Position numbers and translations under genes: made by a program
Shown here: piece by piece, positions 8,258 to 16,612 of the stretch
How positions within the stretch are numbered: position 1 is the stretch's first letter
Layout: each line of letters opens with the position of its first letter
Notes under the pieces: model-generated
Seen by the model: only the letters and a program-made list of their open reading frames with translations
The model's database searches: none
Told to the model about the DNA's origin: nothing
NCBI RefSeq assembly: GCF_014873915.1
Contig: NZ_JADBEJ010000004.1
Span: 806,001-870,000 of the forward strand
From: Amycolatopsis roodepoortensis
GTDB lineage: Bacteria; Actinomycetota; Actinomycetes; Mycobacteriales; Pseudonocardiaceae
DNA: 64,000 nucleotides
Direction of reading: 5' to 3'

Positions 8258-8950
8258 ATGTCCTTGCCGGATATCGAGCCGGTCAGCCGGGAGTCGACCG
8301 CCGGGATCATCGCGCGCCAGTTGCGGGACGCGATCATGACCGGCGCTCTCCCTCCCGGCACCCAGCTCGGTGAAACGGATCTGGCCTCCCGGTTCCAGGT
8401 TTCGCGGGGGCCGCTGCGCGAGGCGATGCAGCACCTCGTCTCCGAAGGGCTCCTGCGCAGCGAGCGCCACCGCGGCCTGTTCGTGATCGACCTCGAACCC
8501 GGCGACGTCTACGACATCTACTCGGCGCGCTCGGCCATCGAGCGCGCCGCGATGCTGCGCGCGCTGCGCGGGGACAGGGAGCGGGTCGCCGCCGAACTCG
8601 AAGAGGCCGTGCGTGCCATGGCCACCGCCGCGGACGACGACGACCCGACCGCGCTCTCCTGGGCGGATCTCCGTTTCCACGAGGCGCTGATCGCCGCTTC
8701 CGGCAGCAAACGGCTCGTGCGCATGGCCAGGACCCTGCTGATCGAGACCCGGATGTGCCTCACCGCGCTGCAGGGCACCTATCAGCGGGTCGAAGAACGG
8801 GTCACCGAGCACACCAGGATCATCGAAGCCCTGCGCGCCGGCGACGAGGAGACCGCGCTGTCGCTGCTGGAAGCCCATATGGAGGACGCCGTCCAGCGGC
8901 TGGCCCCGGGAACCAGCCTGCGGGAAGGCGAAGCGCCCGCGGTGCCTTGA
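8258..8950 (+). CDS. GntR/FCD-family transcriptional regulator
   Basis: A 230-residue FadR-type GntR regulator. The N-terminal winged helix is clear (ALPPGTQLGETDLASRFQVSRGPLREAMQHL, residues about 27-60). The C-terminal helical FCD domain carries likely metal or acid ligand positions, including D in LSWADLRFHEALIAASG and H in VTEHTRIIEAL. Such regulators bind carboxylic acids and usually repress short palindromes. It is co-directional with, and 3 bp from, the isomerase-family gene. The three GATTGTCRACAATC palindromes in this region are its most likely operators. Confidence 0.9.
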   Translation: MSLPDIEPVSRESTAGIIARQLRDAIMTGALPPGTQLGETDLASRFQVSRGPLREAMQHLVSEGLLRSERHRGLFVIDLEPGDVYDIYSARSAIERAAMLRALRGDRERVAAELEEAVRAMATAADDDDPTALSWADLRFHEALIAASGSKRLVRMARTLLIETRMCLTALQGTYQRVEERVTEHTRIIEALRAGDEETALSLLEAHMEDAVQRLAPGTSLREGEAPAVP

Positions 8951-8954
8951 GCCT

Positions 8955-9431
8955 TCAGCCACGGCCCCGCACCCCCAGCACCGGCTGACCGCCCGTCCCG
9001 CCGCGGAAATCACCGTCCCACGGCCAATTGCCGTGCTCGTCCTCGTAGACCAGTTGCAGCGCACGGAATTCTTCGCCGTACAGGAGAACCGCGGTGAGCA
9101 GATGGGCCGACGGTGAACTGAGCGAAACGACCTCGAACGACGGCCATCCCACCGCGGCGGGCAGCACCTCACCCGCCTCCGGAGGCCCCGACCGGACCAC
9201 CTGCTGGGCGAAGTAGTTCAGCAGCTGGCCGGATCTTCGCTCCCTCAGGCCGGTGACGACGAGTTCCGGCAGCCCGGCGTCGGTGAGCCCGACCGTGTAC
9301 GCGAAGCCAGGTTGGACCGTGCCGCGCTCGACCGTCTGCACCATCCAGCCGTACTTCCGGATCAGCGGCCGCACTTCCTCGACGAGGTAGTCGGCGCGGG
9401 TCTTTCCGGGGTTGTCGCAATGCCAGCACAT
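8955..9431 (-). CDS. DUF4262 domain protein
   Basis: A 158-residue protein of the DUF4262 family, common in actinobacteria and of unknown function. It starts MCWHCDNPGKT with a CxxC-like pair, and has the family blocks GWMVQTVERG, FAYTVGLTDAGLPELVVTG and YGEEFRALQLVYEDEHGNWPW. It ends 4 bp from the GntR stop, convergent with it. Nothing in the context indicates membership in the catabolic regulon: no copy of the palindromic operator is found upstream. Confidence 0.82.
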   Translation of the reverse strand: MCWHCDNPGKTRADYLVEEVRPLIRKYGWMVQTVERGTVQPGFAYTVGLTDAGLPELVVTGLRERRSGQLLNYFAQQVVRSGPPEAGEVLPAAVGWPSFEVVSLSSPSAHLLTAVLLYGEEFRALQLVYEDEHGNWPWDGDFRGGTGGQPVLGVRGRG

Positions 9432-9790
9432 CAGCGCTCCTCAAGTCGTCGAATCCGATGACCGGCACTGTGCACCGGGGCACCGACAAAAACTCGCGAC
9501 CCGGGGTGACGCGCAGGCGGCGAACGGGCTTTCGTGCTCGATTTCGCGCAGATACTCCCTTTCAGGGCAACACTTTCGACTTGCTAGGAAGAAATTCGAC
9601 GGAGTTCCGGAGAGGCAAGGAACCGGGCTCGCGATGGACTGCCAGCGCCGTCGCCTCGGAAGTGACATGCGCTCGGCATGGAATGCTTGCAGGGATCCGA
9701 ATTCACCGGCCCGCGGCGCCACTCAACGACTCCACTGCCCCATCGGGAAGGCTGAATGAGTCACCCCGACATGTCTCCCTGAGCGACGCT
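9432..9790. other. non-coding gap with no recognisable gene
   Basis: About 360 bp upstream of the DUF4262 gene. It has a noticeably lower GC content than its neighbours, including an AT-rich stretch around 9535-9600, and no reading frame on either strand resembles a protein. No tRNA-like cloverleaf or operator palindrome was seen. It probably holds the DUF4262 promoter, and may be a remnant of lost sequence. Confidence 0.4.
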
Positions 9791-9847
9791 GTGTCGCGAA
9801 AGCCACTTTCGGGACATAAGACGTCCTCAGAGTGGCTTTCGCGACAC
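9791..9847. repeat. nested inverted repeat, GCGAAAGCCACTTTC type
   Basis: 17-bp perfect arms (9791-9807 and 9831-9847) around a 23-base centre. The left arm contains GAAAGCCACTTTC, itself a palindrome with apex CCA. The same arm sequence recurs in elements at 45839, 46046 and 61521. It lies in the gap beyond the 3' end of the dehydrogenase gene that stops at 10094. Confidence 0.8.
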
Positions 9848-9957
9848 GGCTGCGGAGATCTCGTCGTATCTGAACGCCACAGGAGCACGAGTGGCGAACC
9901 AAAGGCCGCCGGGTTCCGCACCACACCTAACGCGGCTACAGCCTTACGCCCCCTGAA

Positions 9958-10010
9958 TACGTGAAGGCCCCCTTCACTGCGTCTAGCGCAGTGAAGGGGG
10001 CCTTCACGTA
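9958..10010. terminator. nested palindrome, GTGAAGGCCCCCTTCAC type
   Basis: A perfect 24-bp-arm inverted repeat (9958-9981 and 9987-10010) with a 5-base loop. Each arm contains GTGAAGGCCCCCTTCAC, a palindrome in its own right. It sits about 85 bp after the stop of the minus-strand dehydrogenase, and would form a very stable hairpin in that transcript. There is no U-tract, as is common for actinobacterial terminators. Confidence 0.75.
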
Positions 10011-10032
10011 CATTCAATTCTGTTCTACTTCC

Positions 10033-10065
10033 AGGAAGCCATGAATGTACCGTTCATGACTTCCT
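10033..10065. terminator. inverted repeat at gene 3' end
   Basis: 13-bp arms (10033-10045, 10053-10065) with a single mismatch and a 7-base loop. It starts 29 bp beyond the stop of the minus-strand gene at 10094 and so is the first of two hairpins after it. A candidate intrinsic terminator for the semialdehyde dehydrogenase operon. Confidence 0.55.
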
Positions 10066-10093
10066 AGACTTGACACCCCACTGTGCGGATGGT

Positions 10094-11167
10094 TCAAGAT
10101 AGAGCGGCGACCACCGCGGACCCGAGTTCGGCGGTGGTGGACTTCCCGCCGAGGTCGGGGGTTTGCACGGCCCCCTCCTCGAGAACCTTTTCCACCGCCG
10201 CGCGTACGGCCTGTGCCGCAACGGTTTCCCCGAGATGGTCGAGCAGCATCGCCCCCGCCAGGATCTGCGCCACCGGATTCGCGATGCCCTGTCCGGCGAT
10301 GTCGGGAGCGCTGCCGTGCACCGCCTCGAACATGGAAGGGAGCTCACCGGTCGGATTGATGTTGCCCGAAGGCGCCATTCCGAGCCCGCCCGTCACGGCC
10401 GCCGCCAGGTCGCTCAGGATGTCGCCGAACAGATTGGAAGCCACCACGACGTCGAGCCGGTCCGGCGCCTGCACCATCCGCGCGGCGAGCGCGTCGACAT
10501 GGCACTGCTCGGCGTGCACGTCCGGGTACTCCGCGGAGATTTCCGCGAAGATCTCGTCCCAGAACGGCATCGAGTGGATGAGCCCGTTGGACTTGGTCGC
10601 CGAACAGACACGTCCCGTGCGTGTCTTCGCCAGTTCGAACGCGTAGCGGATGATCCGCTCGACCCCGACCCTCGTGAACACGGATTCCTGTAAGACGAAC
10701 TCGTTCCCCAGCCCACGATTGTGCCTGCCGCCGAGCTCCGAGTACTCGCCCTCGGAGTTCTCCCGGACGATCACCATCTCCAGTTCGTCGGCGCCGCGGC
10801 CGGCCAGCGCCGACGTCGTCCCCGGCAGCAGCCGGACCGGCCGGAGGTTGACGTACTGGCTGAACGCACGCCGGACCGGAATGAGGAGACCCCACAACGA
10901 CACGTGGTCCGGGACGCCGGGAAAGCCGACGGCGCCGAGAAAGATCCCGTCGAAAACCGAAAGCCGCTCGATCCCGTCGGCGGGCATCATCGCGCCGGTC
11001 TTGGCGTACCGCTCACAGCTCCAGTCGAACTCCGTCCAGGACAAGGAGAAACCATGCGATGCCGCCGCGCGGTCGAGGACCTTGCGGGCCTCGACCGTCA
11101 CGTCCACGCCGATCCCGTCGCCGGGAATGCTCGCGATCCGATAGGAGGTCCCTGCTCGAGAAATCAC
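10094..11167 (-). CDS. isopropylmalate/isocitrate-type dehydrogenase, D-malate/tartrate dehydrogenase-like
   Basis: A 357-residue metal-dependent beta-decarboxylating dehydrogenase. The family blocks are [14 protein letters not shown], the substrate-binding arginines in [28 protein letters not shown], and the nicotinamide-site block [19 protein letters not shown]. The ENSEGEYS loop and [10 protein letters not shown] resemble tartrate dehydrogenase and D-malate dehydrogenase more than LeuB. It would convert a 2-hydroxydiacid to a keto acid plus CO2. The GTG start overlaps the stop of the aldehyde dehydrogenase by 4 bp, so it belongs to the operon controlled by the operator at 12669. Confidence 0.85.
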   Translation of the reverse strand: MISRAGTSYRIASIPGDGIGVDVTVEARKVLDRAAASHGFSLSWTEFDWSCERYAKTGAMMPADGIERLSVFDGIFLGAVGFPGVPDHVSLWGLLIPVRRAFSQYVNLRPVRLLPGTTSALAGRGADELEMVIVRENSEGEYSELGGRHNRGLGNEFVLQESVFTRVGVERIIRYAFELAKTRTGRVCSATKSNGLIHSMPFWDEIFAEISAEYPDVHAEQCHVDALAARMVQAPDRLDVVVASNLFGDILSDLAAAVTGGLGMAPSGNINPTGELPSMFEAVHGSAPDIAGQGIANPVAQILAGAMLLDHLGETVAAQAVRAAVEKVLEEGAVQTPDLGGKSTTAELGSAVVAALS

Positions 11168-12627
11168 AGGGCCACCGCGATGTACTTGGTCTCGAGGAAC
11201 TCGTCGATGCCGACGCTGCCGCCTTCACGGCCGAGCCCGGACTGCTTGATCCCGCCGAACGGTGCCGCCGGGTTCGAAACCAGTCCCTGGTTGAGGCCGA
11301 TCATGCCCGCTTCCAGCCGCTCCGAGACCCGCAGTGCCCTTTTGAGATCGGAGGTGTACACATAGGACACGAGCCCGAACTCGGTGTCGTTCGCCGCCGC
11401 GATGGCCTCGTCCTCGCTGTCGAACGGAGTGATCGGGGCGACCGGCCCGAAGATCTCTTCTGAAGCGAGCCTGGCGTCCTTGGGCACGTCGGTGAGGACC
11501 GTCGCCTGGTAGAAGTTGCCCGGACCGTCCACTGTGGATCCACCGGTGAGGACGCGCGCCCCTCGCTCGGTGGCGTCGGCGACCAGGCCGCTGACCTTCT
11601 CGACGGCGGCTTCGTCGATGAGCGGGCCGACGACGACACCCTCCTCGGTGCCGCGCCCCATCGGCAAGGCCTCCATACGCTCGGTGAGGCGCCGGGAGAA
11701 CTCGTCGACGATGCCTCGCTGGACATAGAAGCGATTCGCGGCCGTGCAGGCCTCACCGATGTTGCGCATCTTCGCGGTCATCGCTCCGTCGATCGCCGCG
11801 TCGAGGTCGGCGTCTTCGAAGACGAGGAAGGGGGCGTTGCCGCCGAGTTCCATCGAGGTCCGGAGCACCTTGTCCGCGCACTGCTCCAGCAGCTTCCGCC
11901 CGACGCCGGTCGAGCCGGTGAAGGACAGCTTCCGCGCGCGGCCGTCGCGGATCAACGGCTCCATCACGCCGCCGGAGTCCGACGTCGTGAGCACGTTCAG
12001 CACACCTTCCGGCAGTCCCGCTTCGGCGAGGATCGCCGCGAGGGCCAACATCGAAAGGGGGGTTTGAGCGGCGGGTTTGATGACCATCGTGCAGCCTGCC
12101 GCGACCGCGGGCCCGATCTTTCGGGTGCCCATCGCCATGGGGAAGTTCCACGGCGTGATCAGCAGACACGGACCGACGGGCTGCTTCGTCACGAGGAACC
12201 GGCCCGACCCGTTGGGAGCCACGGCGTAACCACCGTCGATCCGGACGGCCTCCTCCGCGAACCAGCGGAAGAATTCGGCCGCGTAGGTGATCTCGCCCTT
12301 CGATTCCGCGAGCGGTTTGCCCATCTCGAGGGTCATCAGCAGCGCGAGTTCGTCGGCGCGCTTGATCAGCAGCTCGTAGGCGCGGCGCAGGATCTCGCCG
12401 CGTTCGCGCGGGGCGACGTTCGCCCAGTCGGCCTGTGCGGCGACGGCCGCGTCAAGTGCGCTGACACCGTCCGCCGGTGACGCGTCGGCCACCTCGCACA
12501 GGGCTTCACCTGTCGAGGGGTCGAGAACGGGGAAGGTCTTCCCGTCCGTGGCGGGCACCCACTTGCCGCCGATGAACAGTTCCTTGCCGACCGACGTGAC
12601 CACGCCGGCCTCACTGATCGAGCTCAT
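11164..12627 (-). CDS. gabD: NAD(P)-dependent succinate-semialdehyde dehydrogenase-like
   Basis: A 487-residue aldehyde dehydrogenase of the GabD class, oxidising an omega-semialdehyde to the diacid. The catalytic E is in MELGGNAPFLVF, the nucleophilic Cys in IGEACTAANRFYV and the cofactor loop in FTGSTGVGRKLL. The start at 12627 gives MSSISEAGVVTSVGKELFIGGKW, with GGAGG just upstream. The longer open frame to 12741 would run through the promoter. The gene is divergent from gabT across an operator-bearing promoter, which supports a 4-aminobutyrate or similar amino-acid degradation pair. Confidence 0.9.
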   Translation of the reverse strand: MSSISEAGVVTSVGKELFIGGKWVPATDGKTFPVLDPSTGEALCEVADASPADGVSALDAAVAAQADWANVAPRERGEILRRAYELLIKRADELALLMTLEMGKPLAESKGEITYAAEFFRWFAEEAVRIDGGYAVAPNGSGRFLVTKQPVGPCLLITPWNFPMAMGTRKIGPAVAAGCTMVIKPAAQTPLSMLALAAILAEAGLPEGVLNVLTTSDSGGVMEPLIRDGRARKLSFTGSTGVGRKLLEQCADKVLRTSMELGGNAPFLVFEDADLDAAIDGAMTAKMRNIGEACTAANRFYVQRGIVDEFSRRLTERMEALPMGRGTEEGVVVGPLIDEAAVEKVSGLVADATERGARVLTGGSTVDGPGNFYQATVLTDVPKDARLASEEIFGPVAPITPFDSEDEAIAAANDTEFGLVSYVYTSDLKRALRVSERLEAGMIGLNQGLVSNPAAPFGGIKQSGLGREGGSVGIDEFLETKYIAVAL

Positions 12628-12644
12628 CCCAACGCTCCTCCATG

Positions 12645-12687
12645 TTGTCCCGAACGCCATGCTATGGATATTGTCAACAATCGACAA
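12645..12687. promoter_or_regulatory. divergent gabD/gabT promoter with GntR-type operator
   Basis: The palindrome TATTGTCAACAATC lies at 12669-12682, identical to the 6627 site except for the first base. Plus strand: TTGTCC (12645-12650), 16 bp, GATATT (12667-12672), overlapped by the operator. Minus strand: TTGTCG (12687-12682), 17 bp, TAGCAT (12664-12659), with the operator filling the spacer. The arrangement mirrors the 6627 site, so one regulator probably represses both pairs. Confidence 0.78.
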
Positions 12688-12715
12688 CAGCTCAGCCGAC
12701 CTAGGAGCGCAGCCC

Positions 12716-13966
12716 ATGGCCCAGCTATCACCGCTGCTCAAGCAGGCAACGCCGGTCGTGGTCGACCACGGTGAAGGGGTTTACCTCTACGGCACCGATG
12801 GCAAACGTCACCTGGACTTCACCGCCGGTATCGGCGTGACCAGCACCGGCCACTGTCACCCGCACGTGGTGAGCGCGGCCCGGGAGCAGATCGGCAAACT
12901 CGTCCACGGGCAGTACACGACGGTCATGCACAAGCCGATGCTGGAGCTGACCGAGAAGCTGGGTGGTGTCCTCCCGGAAGGCCTCGATTCCCTCTTCTAC
13001 GCGAACTCGGGCAGCGAGGCGGTCGAGGCGGCGCTCCGGTTGTCGCGGCAGGCCACGAAGCGGCCCAACGTGATCGTCTTCCAGGGCGGGTTCCACGGCC
13101 GGACCGTCGCGGCGGCGACGATGACGACGTCGGGCACCCGGTTCAGCGCCGGGATCTCGCCGCTCATGTCCGGCGTGCACGTCGCGCCGTTCCCCTACGC
13201 GTTCCACTACGGCTGGGACGAGGAGACGGCGACGAAGTTCGCACTGCGCGAACTCGACTACCTCTTCGCGACGGTCTGCGCGCCCAACGAGACGGCCGCG
13301 TTCTTCATCGAGCCGGTGCTCGGCGAGGGCGGGTACGTCCCGGCGAACACCGAGTTCCTGGCCGGGCTGCGGGAACGCGCCGACAAGCACGGCATCCTGC
13401 TGGTGATGGACGAGATCCAGACCGGCTTCGGCCGGACGGGCCGGTTCTGGGGACACGAGCACTTCGGCGTGCGCCCGGACATCGTGCTCATCGCGAAGGG
13501 ACTCGCGAGCGGGTTCCCGATCTCGGGTATCGCCGCGTCGGAGGAGCTGATGGCGAAGGCTCTCCCCGGTTCCCAGGGCGGGACCTACGGCGGCAACGCG
13601 GTGGCCTGTGCGGCGGCGATCGCCACGCTCGAGGTGATCCAGCAGGAGGGCCTGGTCGAGAACGCCGCCGAACGAGGACGCCAGCTTCTGGAGGGCGTGC
13701 GGGTGATCGCGGACAAGTCACCGTCGATCGGCGACGTCCGCGGGCTGGGGCTGCTGGTCGGTTCCGAGTTCACCACACCGGAAGGCGAACCGGACACCGC
13801 GAAGGCCCAGGCGGCTCAGAAAGCCGCGTCCTCCAACGGATTGCTGCTGCTGACCTGCGGGGCGTACATGAACGTCGTCCGGATGGTGCCACCGCTGATC
13901 GTCGACTCCGCGCAGGTCGACGAGGCGCTGCGCATCTGGGGTGACGTGGTGGCGGGGGCCGAGTGA
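12716..13966 (+). CDS. gabT: 4-aminobutyrate-type aminotransferase (class III)
   Basis: A 416-residue class III PLP aminotransferase that moves an omega-amino group to a keto acid and yields a semialdehyde. The PLP features are NSGSEAVEAALRL, VMDEIQTGFGRTG (the Asp that contacts the pyridine nitrogen) and the Schiff-base Lys in IAKGLASGFP. The start at 12716 has AGGAG eight bases upstream. It is divergent from the semialdehyde dehydrogenase, the classical gabT/gabD pairing, under one operator. The amine could be GABA or another omega-amino acid; the sequence cannot separate them. Confidence 0.9.
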   Translation: MAQLSPLLKQATPVVVDHGEGVYLYGTDGKRHLDFTAGIGVTSTGHCHPHVVSAAREQIGKLVHGQYTTVMHKPMLELTEKLGGVLPEGLDSLFYANSGSEAVEAALRLSRQATKRPNVIVFQGGFHGRTVAAATMTTSGTRFSAGISPLMSGVHVAPFPYAFHYGWDEETATKFALRELDYLFATVCAPNETAAFFIEPVLGEGGYVPANTEFLAGLRERADKHGILLVMDEIQTGFGRTGRFWGHEHFGVRPDIVLIAKGLASGFPISGIAASEELMAKALPGSQGGTYGGNAVACAAAIATLEVIQQEGLVENAAERGRQLLEGVRVIADKSPSIGDVRGLGLLVGSEFTTPEGEPDTAKAQAAQKAASSNGLLLLTCGAYMNVVRMVPPLIVDSAQVDEALRIWGDVVAGAE

Positions 13967-14463
13967 TGGCCCGCTACATCACCATCACGCTCGACAAGCG
14001 CGGAGTGTCCTGCCGGGCCCGGCTGCTCGACGCCGAAGCCCCGCGGACCTGCCGCGCTGTCTGGGACGCGTTGCCGCAGAGCGGTTCGGCGTACCACGCG
14101 AAGTACGCGCGCAACGAGGTCTACACGCTCGTGCCGCCCTTCGCCGAACCGAAGCCGGGCCGCGAAAACCCCACGGTGACCCCGATTCCGGGGGATGTCG
14201 TGTACTTCGGGTTCGAGGCCTGGGAGATCGGCAACCCGGCGTACGGCTACGACGAAGGCAGTGAGGCGCACAGCGACCAGGGCGCGACGGACCTCGCGAT
14301 CTTCTACGGCCGCAACAACCTGCTGATCAACGGCGACGCGGGCTGGGTGCCCGGCAACGTGTTCGCGACGATCGAAGAGGGACTGGCGGAAATGGCCGAA
14401 GCCGCCCAGGACCTCTGGCTGCGAGGTGTCGAGGGCGAGACGCTTTCGTTCGCACGCGCGTGA
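13966..14463 (+). CDS. DUF3830 family protein
   Basis: A 165-residue DUF3830 protein, a small cyclophilin-like fold family of unknown function often found beside amino-acid or hydantoin catabolic genes. The family blocks CRAVWDALP, GDVVYFGFEAWE and DLAIFYGRNNLL are visible. The start overlaps the aminotransferase stop (TGATG), so it is translated together with gabT and shares its control. Co-expression suggests an accessory or second-substrate role in the same degradation pathway. Confidence 0.82.
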   Translation: MARYITITLDKRGVSCRARLLDAEAPRTCRAVWDALPQSGSAYHAKYARNEVYTLVPPFAEPKPGRENPTVTPIPGDVVYFGFEAWEIGNPAYGYDEGSEAHSDQGATDLAIFYGRNNLLINGDAGWVPGNVFATIEEGLAEMAEAAQDLWLRGVEGETLSFARA

Positions 14464-14520
14464 AACCCGTGGGCGGTGCGGGTTTCCCTCACCGCCCACG
14501 GGCCGGCACCCCACCCTGGC

Positions 14521-15062
14521 TTACTGTCGCGCTTCGGCGAGCCGGTATTCGACGCCGCCCACCTCTTCACCGCGCTGGTCGACCTGGGTCACGTGGACGG
14601 TGAACTGCCCGCCCGCCGCTTCGGCGCCGGCGGTGAAGCTCAGCTTGGCGCCCACCTGTTCGCCCGATTGGAAGGTCAGGCCGCTGATCCGGGCTCGCTG
14701 CGGATAACATTTCGTCGTTCTCCACCAGGGAATCGGCGCGGACCTTGACCGCGACCGTTTGCGCGTCCGCCCTTCCGGCCCAGGTCAGCGTGCCCGCACG
14801 CCGGATCGACCGGCGAGCCGTTGCCTTCGATCGTCCGGTATTCGACCGTGCCCTGCGGCGCGCAGCCGCCATCGGTGAGTGAAACGATGAAGACAAGGGT
14901 GGTGTACTCGGCGCTCGTCCCCTCGGCCTGACCGACTCCGCTGACGTTCGCCACGGGCGCCGTGCAGGCCGCCTGCTCGCCTTCGGCCGCCGGTACCGCG
15001 AGCCCGAACGGGATCGCCAGCGCCGCCCCCAGCGCCGCGATCCGTCTCATCCTGGATCCCAT
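14521..15062 (-). pseudogene. frameshifted secreted Calx-beta-like protein
   Basis: Reading on the minus strand from 15062 gives MGSRMRRIAALGAALAIPFG and a signal peptide, then a beta-rich region (TTLVFIVSLTDGGCAPQGTVEYRT). The frame is lost near 14810. Homology resumes in a second frame as AGTLTWAGRADAQTVAVKVR and SLVENDE, a Calx-beta hallmark, and shifts again near 14705 to a third frame (ISGLTFQSGEQVGAKLSFTA) that ends in TAA at 14521. Two frameshifts in one small gene indicate a pseudogene, unless both are sequencing errors. The intact product would be an exported protein of about 175 residues. Confidence 0.65.
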
Positions 15063-15227
15063 CGAGCGTCCACCCCTTCCGGCGGGCCGCCCGGCCCGCT
15101 GCGACATGGGAACCGAGCGAGGTTGTGGCTCCAAGAAAGGCAAACATGAAAAGGATTCATGGCCATCCTCGCCCTCGAAGTACTACGCTTCGGTAACCAG
15201 GCAATGAGGCGTGAGGAAGGGCAGTCG

Positions 15228-16610
15228 ATGGGCGATGTTGCGGCACGGTTCGCCGAGATCGTCGGGGACACGAACTTGCTCTCGGGCGAGGCGATCCCCG
15301 AGGACTACGCGCACGACGAGGCTTTGACCACCACCGCGCAGCGGCCCGCCCACCTGGCGAAACCGGGAAGCGCCGAGGAGGTCGCGGAGCTGCTCAAGGC
15401 GGCGAGTGAACACGGCGTGCCGGTCACCGCGAGAGGGTCGGGCACGGGGCTTTCGGGTGGCGCGCGGCCACGCGAGGACGGGCTGGTGATCTCTTTCGAG
15501 CGAATGAACGCGGTACTGGAGATCGACACCGAGAACCACGTCGCCGTCGTCCAGCCCGGCGTCACACTGTCCGAATTGGACGAAAAGACCACGGAAGCGG
15601 GACTCGGCTACACCGTCTACCCCGGCGAGCTGAGCGCGAGCGTCGGCGGCAACGTCGGGACGAACGCGGGCGGCATGCGCGCGGTCAAGTACGGCGTCAC
15701 GCGGCACAACGTCGTGGGCCTGCAGGCCGTGCTGCCGACCGGCGAGATCATCCGGACCGGTGGCAAGACCTCGAAGGTGTCGACCGGGTACGACCTGACC
15801 CAGCTGATCATCGGCTCCGAAGGCACCCTCGCGCTCGCGACCGAGGTCATCGTGAAGCTGTACCCACGCCTCCCGCACGGCGCCACGGTGTTCGCCCCGT
15901 TCGAGACCTTCGACGAGGTGATGACGGTCGTCCCGAAGATCGTCGCCAGCGGGCTCGCCCCGCACATCCTCGAGTACATCGACAATCTGACGCTCGCCGC
16001 GATCAGCTACAACGAGAAGCTCAGCCTCGGCGTCCCGGACGCGATCCGCGACAAGGCGCAGGCGTATCTGGTGGTGGCACTGGAAAATCGCGACAGCGAT
16101 CGGCTACACGCCGATGTCGAAGAACTCGGCGGCCTGTTGGGTGACGTCGGCGCGATGGACGTGTACGTGCTCGAAGGCCCGTCGGCACGCAAGCTGATCG
16201 AGGCACGCGAGAAGGCGTTCTGGACGGCCAAGGCGGCCGGCGCGGACGACGTCATCGACGTGGTCGTCCCGCGGTCCGCCATGCCTGAGTTCCTGCGCAA
16301 GGCCAGGGAAATGGCGTTGTCGCGCGAGTCGGGCGCGCTCGGCTGCGGGCACGCCGGCGACGGCAACGTCCACCTGGCCATCTTCTGCAAGGACGCGGAG
16401 AAGCGGAAGCAGCTGCTGACCGACATCTTCGCGCTCGGCATGGAACTCGGCGGTGCGATCTCCGGCGAGCACGGCCTCGGCCGGGCCAAATCCGGCTACT
16501 TCCTCGAACTGGAGGACCCGGCGAAGATCGCGCTGATGCGCCGGATCAAGGAGAGCTTCGACCCGGCCGGGATCCTCAACCCCGGCGTTCTTTTCGCTGA
16601 GAGGGCTTGA
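15228..16610 (+). CDS. FAD-linked 2-hydroxyacid oxidase/dehydrogenase (GlcD type)
   Basis: A 460-residue FAD-binding oxidoreductase of the GlcD/D-lactate dehydrogenase class. The PCMH FAD domain shows VTARGSGTGLSGGARP, then ELSASVGGNVGTNAGG and IIGSEGTLALATEV. The C-terminal FAD-oxidase domain has the H pair of GCGHAGDGNVHLAIF and the closing GAISGEHGLGRAK. The start at 15228 has GAGGAAGG seven bases upstream and gives the family's usual length; the frame is open to 15159. It overlaps or nearly touches the TPP enzyme gene, so 2-hydroxyacid oxidation and keto-acid decarboxylation or ligation are probably coupled. Confidence 0.9.
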   Translation: MGDVAARFAEIVGDTNLLSGEAIPEDYAHDEALTTTAQRPAHLAKPGSAEEVAELLKAASEHGVPVTARGSGTGLSGGARPREDGLVISFERMNAVLEIDTENHVAVVQPGVTLSELDEKTTEAGLGYTVYPGELSASVGGNVGTNAGGMRAVKYGVTRHNVVGLQAVLPTGEIIRTGGKTSKVSTGYDLTQLIIGSEGTLALATEVIVKLYPRLPHGATVFAPFETFDEVMTVVPKIVASGLAPHILEYIDNLTLAAISYNEKLSLGVPDAIRDKAQAYLVVALENRDSDRLHADVEELGGLLGDVGAMDVYVLEGPSARKLIEAREKAFWTAKAAGADDVIDVVVPRSAMPEFLRKAREMALSRESGALGCGHAGDGNVHLAIFCKDAEKRKQLLTDIFALGMELGGAISGEHGLGRAKSGYFLELEDPAKIALMRRIKESFDPAGILNPGVLFAERA

Positions 16611-16612
16611 AA

